Under the pieces are notes generated by a model. It saw only the letters and a list, made by a program, of their open reading frames with translations. It did not search any database and had not been told where the DNA came from. This document shows, in pieces, positions 1 through 5,630 of a stretch of DNA of 7,919 nt; within the stretch, counting starts at the first letter, position 1, and the number at the start of each line of letters is the position of its first letter. The stretch is from positions 1-7,919 of the forward strand of contig CAAEKI010000001.1 of the NCBI GenBank assembly GCA_900756495.1. The letters run 5' to 3'. Position numbers and translations under genes: made by a program. The stretch comes from an uncultured Oscillospiraceae bacterium. Its GTDB lineage: Bacteria > Bacillota > Clostridia > Oscillospirales > Oscillospiraceae.

Positions 1-72
1 ATTTTTTCGCCGGAATCCTGACGGATTTCAAGGAAAAATTGCGCCCTCCAGCGGTCAAAAGGCCTGCCGGTT

Positions 73-101
73 GGGCTTGTTGACATGTTTCAAACAAGCC
101 C
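73..101. repeat. Inverted repeat upstream of the pfoR-like promoter
   Basis: A 9-bp perfect stem (GGGCTTGTT at 73-81, AACAAGCCC at 93-101) encloses an 11-nt loop. A run of six T lies at 111-116, ten bases after the stem, so this is a poor match to a standard intrinsic terminator. It might still end transcription of a gene to the left of the window, or be a regulator site upstream of the promoter at 126-153. The rest of 1-125 holds nothing else that I can support: all three plus-strand frames close before the promoter or run as unremarkable short stretches. Confidence 0.4.
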
Positions 102-125
102 TTAGCCATCTTTTTTGTATTTTAG

Positions 126-153
126 TTGACATTTTTTGAAAACGCTGTATAAT
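126..153 (+). promoter_or_regulatory. Consensus sigma-A promoter of the PfoR-like gene
   Basis: TTGACA (126-131) and TATAAT (148-153) both match the housekeeping consensus exactly and are separated by 16 bp, one base short of the optimum. Transcription would start near 160 and give a leader of roughly 65 nt before the GTG start at 227. The last five bases of the -10 box lie inside the 46-bp palindrome, so a protein bound to the palindrome would compete with RNA polymerase. An unregulated promoter this good would be very strong, which makes repression at the palindrome plausible (inference). Confidence 0.8.
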
Positions 154-194
154 AGGACAACACAGGTGTCATGACACCTGTGTTGTCCTATTAT
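149..194. promoter_or_regulatory. Perfect 46-bp palindrome, likely operator or leader hairpin
   Basis: Positions 149-171 are the exact reverse complement of 172-194, with no spacer; symmetry breaks at 148/195. The centre reads GGTGTCATGACACC. It covers the -10 box, the expected transcription start and the early leader. As DNA it looks like an operator for a dimeric or tetrameric regulator. As RNA from about +1 it would fold into a hairpin at the very 5' end, followed by a weak U/A-rich stretch (191-200), so an attenuator or stability role is also possible. No regulator gene is adjacent. Confidence 0.75.
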
Positions 195-226
195 TATTTT
201 GTCATACATAGAGCGAGGGGATACCA

Positions 227-1333
227 GTGGAAACGTTTCAGTCCTTTCTAAGGCGAAAGAATATCATTATCTCCGCCAGGCGATACGGAATTGATGCCTT
301 GGGCGCCATGGCCCAGGGGCTCTTTGCCTCCCTGCTGATCGGCACAATTCTCAATACAGTGGGCACGCAGTTCGGCGTCGGCTTTCTAACTGCGCAGATT
401 ATCACCATCAACGGCACCGGCTATACCATTGGCGGTCTGGCCTCATTTATGAGCGGTCCAGCCATGGCAGTGGCCATTGGCTATGCTCTTCAGGCCCCTC
501 CGCTGGTTCTCTTCTCTCTGGTAACCGCCGGTTACGCCTGCAACGCCCTGGGCGGAGCCGGAGGGCCGCTGGCCGTTCTCTTTGTGGCCATTATCGCCGC
601 CGAGTGCGGCAAGGCGGTGAGCAAGGAGACCAAGGTGGACATCCTGGTCACCCCTATCGTCACTATCCTCATCGGTATTGGCCTTGCCTGGCTCATTGCG
701 CCTCCCCTGGGCTGGGTGGCCAACGCCTTCGGCCGGCTCATTGTTGAGACCACCAAGCTCCAGCCCTTCTGGATGGGTATGCTGGTGTCGGTGCTGGTGG
801 GCATCGCCCTCACGCTCCCCATCTCCTCGGCGGCCATCTGCGCCGCCTTCGGCCTCACCGGTCTGGCTGGAGGCGCCGCCGTTGCAGGCTGCTGCGCAAA
901 CATGGTGGGCTTTGCCGTCATGTCCTTCCGGGAAAACCGCTGGGGCGGGCTGGTCAGTCAAGGGCTGGGTACCTCCATGCTTCAGATGGGCAACATCGTC
1001 AAGAACCCGCGGATCTGGCTGCCGCCCATCATCGCCTCGGCTATTACCGGTCCTCTGGCCACCTGTGTCTTCGGCCTGGAGATGAACGGCGCCCCCATCA
1101 ACTCGGGGATGGGCACCTGCGGCCTGTGCGGGCAGTTGGGCGTTTGGACAGGCTGGCTCAACCCCAGCGATACCGCGCTTGCCAACGGAGCCTCCGCCAT
1201 CGTTCCCGGCGCCGGCGACTGGATTGGCCTTATCCTTATTTCATTCGTCCTCCCTGCCGTTCTCTGTGCTCTGCTGGGCCGTCTGTTCCGCCGGAAGGGT
1301 TGGATTAAAGAGGGGGACCTCACTCTGGGTTGA
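227..1333 (+). CDS. PfoR/PTS_EIIC_2 family membrane protein
   Basis: This 368-residue, very hydrophobic protein belongs to the family annotated both as PTS_EIIC_2 (EIIC-like sugar permease) and as PfoR, named for a regulator of perfringolysin O in Clostridium perfringens. Family-like parts are an N-terminal amphipathic segment ending ISARRYGIDALGAMAQGLFA (15-34), glycine-rich membrane segments throughout 30-230, and the signature region NPRIWLPP (260-267) to GMGTCGLCGQ (294-303), with a positively charged C-terminal tail. Around eight to ten membrane segments are expected. The start is GTG, supported by GAGGGG at 215-220, six bases upstream. No EIIA or EIIB domain or gene is visible, so phosphotransfer by a classical PTS cannot be shown; the substrate is unknown. 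It is monocistronic, from the promoter at 126-153 to the terminator at 1407-1440. Family assignment is firm, function is not. Confidence 0.85.
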   Translation: METFQSFLRRKNIIISARRYGIDALGAMAQGLFASLLIGTILNTVGTQFGVGFLTAQIITINGTGYTIGGLASFMSGPAMAVAIGYALQAPPLVLFSLVTAGYACNALGGAGGPLAVLFVAIIAAECGKAVSKETKVDILVTPIVTILIGIGLAWLIAPPLGWVANAFGRLIVETTKLQPFWMGMLVSVLVGIALTLPISSAAICAAFGLTGLAGGAAVAGCCANMVGFAVMSFRENRWGGLVSQGLGTSMLQMGNIVKNPRIWLPPIIASAITGPLATCVFGLEMNGAPINSGMGTCGLCGQLGVWTGWLNPSDTALANGASAIVPGAGDWIGLILISFVLPAVLCALLGRLFRRKGWIKEGDLTLG

Positions 1334-1406
1334 GCGGCTGTATGGGCAGCACCTTTCGATCGGCCCCCACATTTTTCTTTCATCGCACCCAATGCTTTGA
1401 ACACTA

Positions 1407-1440
1407 CTGCGGGGGCCGTCCGGTTGGATGGCCCCCGCAG
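1407..1440. terminator. Bidirectional intrinsic terminator between convergent genes
   Basis: CTGCGGGGGCC (1407-1417) pairs perfectly with GGCCCCCGCAG (1430-1440). Pairing continues inward (1418-1421 with 1426-1429, one G-U) to leave a GGTT tetraloop, about 15 bp in all. The plus strand continues into a T-rich tail (CTTTCCTGTT), and the minus strand into TAGTGTTCAAAG. It sits about 75 bp after the stop of the PfoR-like gene and 14 bp after the stop of the anti-sigma gene, so it probably ends both transcripts. The stretch 1334-1406 holds nothing else recognisable. Confidence 0.85.
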
Positions 1441-1453
1441 CTTTCCTGTTGTG

Positions 1454-2506
1454 CTATGGCCGCAGCAGAAGAGAGACCCCACAGATCTCGATGCGGTCCA
1501 GGGTATCCACATCCATCAGGGTACCAAACCGGCGGAACAGGTGGAGATAGCCCTCCTCGGTGGGGTCGCTGCCGCCGCTGCACCCACTCCCTGCCAGCCC
1601 TTCCGTCATGGGGATGGCGGTGCCGTCCACGGTGTAGAGGGTAATGTCCTGATATTCTACGCAGCCGTACCAGCCGTCAGGGGCATTTCTAGGTACCCAA
1701 CTGTGATGGCCCTTCAGCGCATCCCCTTCAATATAGACATAGACGCCGATGGGTGAGATCTCCACCCGGGTAAGGACAGCCTCCACCCCCAGGGTAGTCA
1801 CCTCCAAATTGGGCTCCAGGCGGATCACATGGTCGGAGGAAGACAGCGTCGTACAGAAGCTCCATGTCTCCTCGCAGTCATATTGCCGCTCCCAGGCCAT
1901 CTCCTCCTCGTTCCAGCCGATATTGTGGTAGAGCCCGCCAAAGGTGATCTCCATACTCTGACCGTCCAGGCGCTGCCCCTCCTCCAAAATGTAGGAGCTG
2001 CGGAGAATAAAAGACAGCTGGTTGTCCTCCGGATCTCCGTCTTCCACTTGATCATAGCCACCGGATCCCCCCAAATTCAGGCCGGGAAATTTGACGCTCC
2101 CCCACTTGTCAAAATGGTAGCCCTCATCCCAGTCCAGCACCGTCCCCTCGGGGGCGGTGAGGGTGATGCCTGCATAGACATTGTAGTCGTCGGCCACGCA
2201 ATCGGTGAGGGTCATGGTCCAGCCATTCTGGGTCACCGACTCCCCCAGCTCCACGGCGCTCTGCTCATAGCCGGGACTGCCCCCATAGTAGTCTCGCAGC
2301 ACAGGCACCCCCACCACCGCAGCCCCCACGCCCAAAACCAGCGCACAGACCACCGCCACGGCCACCGCCGGAATCCGGAACAGCCTCCCGGGACGGCAGG
2401 CCCTGGTCTTGTGCGCAGTCCGAGCCGCCAAGTGGGCCGTTAAGGCCTGCTTTTCCTCTGCCGCCAGGGCAATCCGCTCCAGTTCACTCCGGTATTGTTT
2501 TTCCAT
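1454..2506 (-). CDS. Membrane anti-sigma factor with DUF4179-like domain
   Basis: A 350-residue protein with a short charged cytoplasmic N-terminus (1-43), one membrane helix (about 44-69) and a long acidic extracytoplasmic part. The segment SVTQNGWTMTLTDCVADD (90-107) and the following beta-rich stretch resemble DUF4179, and 234-262 (LEVTTLGVEAVLTRVEISPI) resembles the second all-beta domain that often follows it. Such proteins hold an ECF sigma factor at the membrane through the N-terminal segment until a signal arrives. Its start overlaps the sigma gene by 23 bp; the ATG is preceded by GGAGGA (2515-2520) at 8-nt spacing, inside the sigma coding sequence, implying translational coupling. 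No classic zinc anti-sigma HxxxCxxC motif is visible in the N-terminus. The pairing with the sigma factor is inferred from gene order and family; the signal is unknown. Confidence 0.8.
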   Translation of the reverse strand: MEKQYRSELERIALAAEEKQALTAHLAARTAHKTRACRPGRLFRIPAVAVAVVCALVLGVGAAVVGVPVLRDYYGGSPGYEQSAVELGESVTQNGWTMTLTDCVADDYNVYAGITLTAPEGTVLDWDEGYHFDKWGSVKFPGLNLGGSGGYDQVEDGDPEDNQLSFILRSSYILEEGQRLDGQSMEITFGGLYHNIGWNEEEMAWERQYDCEETWSFCTTLSSSDHVIRLEPNLEVTTLGVEAVLTRVEISPIGVYVYIEGDALKGHHSWVPRNAPDGWYGCVEYQDITLYTVDGTAIPMTEGLAGSGCSGGSDPTEEGYLHLFRRFGTLMDVDTLDRIEICGVSLLLRP

Positions 2507-2981
2507 AGCCTTCGTCCTCCAACATGATTTTCAGTTTTGCCCGTGCACGGGTCAGATGCGTGCTCACCAGGGCGGGGCGCACTCCCAGGAGGGCGGCAAT
2601 TTCCCCCACCTGGTACCCCTCGTAGTACCGCAGGTAGAGGACCCGCCGGTACTTGAGGGGAAGCTGCTGCACCAGAGGGAGCACCTCGCTCTCCTCCTCC
2701 GGCGGAACCTGTACAGTGAGATGCAGCCCCTCCTCCAGCCCCACTGTCCGGCGGAACCAGGCGCTCTTTTTCAGGTTTTTGCACACGTTGACGGCCATTC
2801 GGATCACCCAGGCCCGTTCCTGTCCCTCGTCGGGGAAGACACGTGGGTGCTCCAGCAGCTTGAGCAGCACTGTCTGGCACAGATCCTGAGCATCGTCCCG
2901 GTTGGAAAACCAGGTGTAGCCGATGCGCACCAGCATGTCCGCGTATCGATCCACCAGGTATTCCGCCTGCGTCTCATCCAT
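2484..2981 (-). CDS. ECF-type RNA polymerase sigma factor
   Basis: The 165-residue protein has the two-domain layout of extracytoplasmic-function sigma-70 factors. Region 2 is at about 8-75, with core-binding residues in DDAQDLCQTVLLKLLEH (29-45) and the -10-recognising helix around RAWVIRMAVNVCKNLKK (56-72). A variable linker (76-98) leads to region 4 at about 99-155, with the helix-turn-helix YEGYQVGEIAALLGVRPALV (120-139) followed by STHLTRARAKLK. No region 1 or 3 is present. The ATG start has a strong AAGGAGG (2990-2996), 8 nt upstream. It is the first gene of a two-gene operon with the overlapping anti-sigma gene, the usual arrangement for a sigma/anti-sigma pair. Targets cannot be told from this window, though autoregulation is likely in such operons. 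Confidence 0.93.
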   Translation of the reverse strand: MDETQAEYLVDRYADMLVRIGYTWFSNRDDAQDLCQTVLLKLLEHPRVFPDEGQERAWVIRMAVNVCKNLKKSAWFRRTVGLEEGLHLTVQVPPEEESEVLPLVQQLPLKYRRVLYLRYYEGYQVGEIAALLGVRPALVSTHLTRARAKLKIMLEDEGYGKTIPE

Positions 2982-3004
2982 AAGCCCCGCCTCCTTTCAC
3001 CTCT

Positions 3005-3034
3005 ATAACAACACAGCGGTGCAAAATCTGTCAA
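3005..3034 (-). promoter_or_regulatory. Promoter of the sigma/anti-sigma operon
   Basis: On the minus strand TTGACA (3029-3034) is followed after 18 bp by TGTTAT (3005-3010), a fair -10 box, ending about ten bases before the ribosome binding site at 2990-2996. The leader would be very short. An alternative reading, common for ECF operons that activate themselves, is an ECF-type promoter using the GCACC (3018-3022) and GTTATAG elements. I cannot decide between them from one sequence. The -35 box lies next to the T-rich tail of the preceding operon's terminator. Confidence 0.5.
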
Positions 3035-3051
3035 AAAGCAAAAAACATTTA

Positions 3052-3089
3052 GGACCCGGCGGCTCCGCTGACGCGGAACTGCCGGGTCC
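3052..3089 (-). terminator. Intrinsic terminator of the redox operon
   Basis: GGACCCGGC (3052-3060) pairs with GCCGGGTCC (3081-3089). Pairing extends inward by two more pairs (one G-U), then a mismatch, then TCCGC/GCGGA (3064-3068 with 3073-3077) around a TGAC loop. Read on the minus strand the stem is followed by a U-rich tail (3033-3051) containing runs of six and five U. It starts 32 nt after the stop of the small CxxC protein, so the aldehyde oxidoreductase operon ends here and does not read through into the sigma operon. Confidence 0.85.
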
Positions 3090-3121
3090 TCGTTTCCTCT
3101 CATCCGATCTCTCGTCTCTCG

Positions 3122-3319
3122 CTATTTATCCTCCAGCATAGTCTCCACTTCGGCCATTTTGCCCTCAGCCAGTTCCCCGGGGATCATAGCCCGGCCGCAG
3201 TGCGGGCAGCGGTACAGCGTCTCGCTGAACGTGTGTCCCAGGTAGTCGAAGACCACCTTCTCCGGGACCAGCTCCTTTCCGCATTTGCGGCACTTCCAGC
3301 CTCCGTTTCCACTCTCCAT
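3122..3319 (-). CDS. Small CxxCG/CPxCG redox or zinc-ribbon protein
   Basis: A 65-residue protein with two cysteine knuckles, CRKCG (10-14) and CPHCG (38-42), separated by 24 residues, then an acidic C-terminal tail with a short helix (GKMAEVETMLEDK). The knuckles could bind iron in rubredoxin style or zinc; rubredoxins usually have a slightly longer gap and the conserved aromatic residues differ, so neither metal is certain. I recall this as the DVU_1557-type redox protein found beside MOP-type aldehyde oxidoreductases. The ATG at 3317-3319 is chosen because GGGGAGG lies 7 nt upstream and the start is only 2 nt after the stop of the preceding gene; a longer open frame to 3442 would overlap that gene by over 100 bp without a convincing site. 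It is probably translated with the flavoprotein as its partner, carrier or assembly factor. Confidence 0.78.
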   Translation of the reverse strand: MESGNGGWKCRKCGKELVPEKVVFDYLGHTFSETLYRCPHCGRAMIPGELAEGKMAEVETMLEDK

Positions 3320-3321
3320 CC

Positions 3322-5556
3322 TTACGCCTCCCCATCCTCTCTGATGTGCATCCGGTGGGCATAGACGTCGGAGACCCGATAGGTCTCCCCTTCTCTGGTA
3401 TACCGGACCCAGCAGGTGAGGTAGTTCCCCACCGTACGGCATACTACCTCTCCGGCATCGTTCTGAAACCCCTCGCCGGATTCCTCATTCCGCCAGATGG
3501 TCTCCTTTACGTCAGAGAGGGGAATCAGCAGGCGCTCCATCTTTTTCAGCGCGGCAGGCGCCGTCTCAACTTTAAGCGTATCCCACGGGCTGGCCTGGGG
3601 GACGAATGTCTCTCCCCAGTGCTCCTGCAGCAGCATTCCTTTGACCCGCAGTATGTTCTCCTTTTTCTCCTCCAAAGTAAGCACACCTCTCTGCTCCAGG
3701 CCAAATACCAAATCCAAAATATGGGCGCACGGCTTCCCATGCACTTGGAACACTTCTCTGCAGTTTACGCAGTAGACCAGGAAGGGCAGTTCGCTCTCTG
3801 CGCAGCGGCTGGCTGTAATCTCGTCGTACAGGGCGGGGTTTGCCAGCTCCATATGACCGCCAAAGCCGCAGCACTTTCCGCTGCTGTCGTAATCGGAGAG
3901 CACTGCGCCGCACCCCAGCGCCAGGCGTCTGACCGCCTCTCTGACCTCCGCCATACCGGCGGCGGCGCAGGGGTCGAAGACGGCAGCCTCCCATGCGTTC
4001 GCCATTCCAGAGGGCTCCAGCAGCTCATACAGAGATATCAGCGGGATCTCAGGCAGGAAACGCTCCAGAGTCTTGCGGCAGCTGGCGCAGGCATAGACCA
4101 GGGTAGGCCTGCCGATGGCCTCCCAATCTGCCCGGAGACGCTCGATATGGTCCAGAAAACGTTTCTCTTCCCCGGCCCACAGGGCAGGAATACCGCAGCA
4201 GTTGAGAATAAGTCCCGCCGAACCGGTCTTCTCCCGCAGCCAGGCGTAGGAACGGGTCACATATTCCGGGTTGGCTCCACCCAAGCGGCAGCCGGGGAAG
4301 AAAGCATAGCTGCACCTCTCTTCCCCCGGAGCGGGCCGGAGCAGACTCCCCTCCCCCGCCGCATGGGCCATCTCCGCCAGGCGGTAGCCGTGGAAAGCGG
4401 GCGGGTAAGCGCCTCCCGCCACCCGGTCCTTTCTTGAGAGCGCAAAGAGGCCGCAGAGATCCACTCCTTCGTCGCATAGCGTGCCACAGCGCCCGCACTG
4501 GCTGCACGACCAGGTCTGACGGGTAATGCAGGCCGAACTCACCGAGTTTCGGGTCTGCCCGTCCTGGGCCACATCGACGGCAATCCGTGGCGGCTTTTTC
4601 TTATACTTTTGAAGCAGCTCGCAGGCCCCCATACAGGCCTCGCAGTCGCACTGCATACAGCGCCCGGCCTCAGCCTGAGCCTCCTCTGGAGTATAGGTCT
4701 CTCCCGCCGGAACCACATGGGGACTTGGGGGCTCGCCCCTGTGAGGGACATACCGGGTACACTTCGTCCTGTCCCAGTCCTCCCTGGCATACTCCGGACT
4801 TCCCGATTGAAGAAAGGACTCCATGGCTTTGGCGACCACAGCGGCATGGGCCATGCCCTCAATGGCCGAGAGCCCGGCCAGCGCGCCGCTGAGGAATACC
4901 CTCGGATCGGCAGTGGAGCCCAGCTCGGCGCTCCAATCTTTCAACAGTCCAAAATCCGCGCCGTCCGCGCCGGTGGCCAGGAAGACCACATCATACTCCT
5001 CCAGGGCCTTCAAATCCCGAATCTCCGTGTGAAACCGGAAATCTGCCCCGGTATCAGAAAAGCGCTGGGTAAAATCTCTGTCAAACGCCTCAAATTCCGT
5101 GTGATTCCGCAAAGAACCGCCCCAGCCGCCCTCACGCTCAAAGACCGTTACCTGGTAACGCTTGCGGCCCAAATAGAGGGCGCAGGCCAGTCCCACCGGT
5201 CCCGCGCCTATTACGGCCGCCCGCTGGGCGAGCGGGGGCAGCGTATAGGCTGCCCGCTCCTTCTTAACCTCGGCCCTGAGGCAGGCGCTCTCGATCATTC
5301 CGATGGCCACAGGCTCCTCCCCCAGGACAGTCTCCCGCTGACAGGCGCCCTCACATGGACGGGGACACAGGGCGTTGACCACCACTGGGAACGGCAGGGC
5401 CATGGCCAGCTCCTTGGCTGCTGCGCTCCAGCGGCCCCGGCCCGCCTTTTTCAGAAAGGAGCGGAGGTCCAGCCGGAAGGGACAGGCAAAGGTGCAGGAG
5501 GCGGGTTCTCCGCTGTAACAACCTGCGGTAAAGGCGAAGACTTCCTCTCGCTTCAC
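3322..5556 (-). CDS. GltD-like FAD/Fe-S protein fused to CCG (HdrD-like) domains
   Basis: A 744-residue cytoplasmic electron-transfer protein without signal peptide or membrane helix. Domains in order: a GltD-type Fe-S N-terminus with Cys13, 21, 25, 64, 68 and 72; an FAD Rossmann fold with GAGPVG (117-122) and the acidic Glu140 ending the second strand; an ATGAD turn (195-199); a flavin-domain closing segment RVFLSGALAG (219-228); a cysteine group at 300-312; a clear CxxCxxCxxxC [4Fe-4S] motif at 351-361; and two CCG domains, C423/CC453-454/CxxC490-493 and C530/CC562-563/CxxC596-599, as in HdrB/HdrD and GlpC. A further ~75-residue tail (670-744) is unassigned. The usual NAD(P)H-binding insert of GltD is not seen between 150 and 220. 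The GTG start has AAGGAG (5566-5571), 9 nt upstream. It probably accepts electrons from the aldehyde oxidoreductase encoded just upstream; I recall the family as the pyridine nucleotide-disulfide oxidoreductase/dicluster-binding protein of DVU_1558 type. Confidence 0.85.
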   Translation of the reverse strand: MKREEVFAFTAGCYSGEPASCTFACPFRLDLRSFLKKAGRGRWSAAAKELAMALPFPVVVNALCPRPCEGACQRETVLGEEPVAIGMIESACLRAEVKKERAAYTLPPLAQRAAVIGAGPVGLACALYLGRKRYQVTVFEREGGWGGSLRNHTEFEAFDRDFTQRFSDTGADFRFHTEIRDLKALEEYDVVFLATGADGADFGLLKDWSAELGSTADPRVFLSGALAGLSAIEGMAHAAVVAKAMESFLQSGSPEYAREDWDRTKCTRYVPHRGEPPSPHVVPAGETYTPEEAQAEAGRCMQCDCEACMGACELLQKYKKKPPRIAVDVAQDGQTRNSVSSACITRQTWSCSQCGRCGTLCDEGVDLCGLFALSRKDRVAGGAYPPAFHGYRLAEMAHAAGEGSLLRPAPGEERCSYAFFPGCRLGGANPEYVTRSYAWLREKTGSAGLILNCCGIPALWAGEEKRFLDHIERLRADWEAIGRPTLVYACASCRKTLERFLPEIPLISLYELLEPSGMANAWEAAVFDPCAAAGMAEVREAVRRLALGCGAVLSDYDSSGKCCGFGGHMELANPALYDEITASRCAESELPFLVYCVNCREVFQVHGKPCAHILDLVFGLEQRGVLTLEEKKENILRVKGMLLQEHWGETFVPQASPWDTLKVETAPAALKKMERLLIPLSDVKETIWRNEESGEGFQNDAGEVVCRTVGNYLTCWVRYTREGETYRVSDVYAHRMHIREDGEA

Positions 5557-5574
5557 TGCTTCGCACTCCTTTCA

Positions 5575-5613
5575 TGCCGCAAGGGGTGCGGCACACGGCT
5601 GTACCGCACCCCT
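5575..5613 (-). promoter_or_regulatory. Nested alternative hairpins before the flavoprotein gene
   Basis: AGGGGTGCGG (5582-5591) pairs perfectly with CCGCACCCCT (5604-5613), with three more inner pairs around a small loop. TGCCGCA (5575-5581) can instead pair with TGCGGCA (5587-5593), which overlaps the first stem, so the two folds exclude each other. In the transcript the second fold ends 3 nt before the AAGGAG site of the next gene. There is no U-tract on the minus strand, so this is not a standard terminator; an mRNA processing, stability or translation-control element between the two operon genes is more likely. Confidence 0.55.
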
Positions 5614-5630
5614 GTTCGGTTCTTTCCAGC

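Noticed and set aside
3..83. Possible C-terminal end of a plus-strand gene entering from the left edge
   Set aside because: One frame stays open for about 26 codons to a TGA at 81-83, but this is too short to separate from chance and the stop lies inside the inverted repeat at 73-101.
1829..2443. Plus-strand open frame (204 codons) opposite the anti-sigma gene
   Set aside because: No domain or credible start; the minus-strand gene has a membrane helix, family-like beta domains and a coupled start with the sigma gene.
3320..3442. N-terminal extension of the small CxxC protein to an upstream ATG
   Set aside because: It would overlap the flavoprotein coding end by about 120 bp, the added residues look like out-of-frame translation, and a far better ribosome binding site serves the ATG at 3317-3319.
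3346..4437. Long plus-strand open frame (363 codons) antisense to the flavoprotein gene
   Set aside because: It has no recognisable domain, a poor start context and a low-complexity composition expected opposite a GC-rich gene. The minus-strand gene carries clear FAD, Fe-S and CCG motifs over the same bases.
5582..5613. Rho-independent terminator between the oxidoreductase and flavoprotein genes
   Set aside because: The stem is strong, but on the transcribed minus strand it is followed by UUGCGGCAUGAAAGG with no U-tract, and the ribosome binding site of the next gene follows at once.
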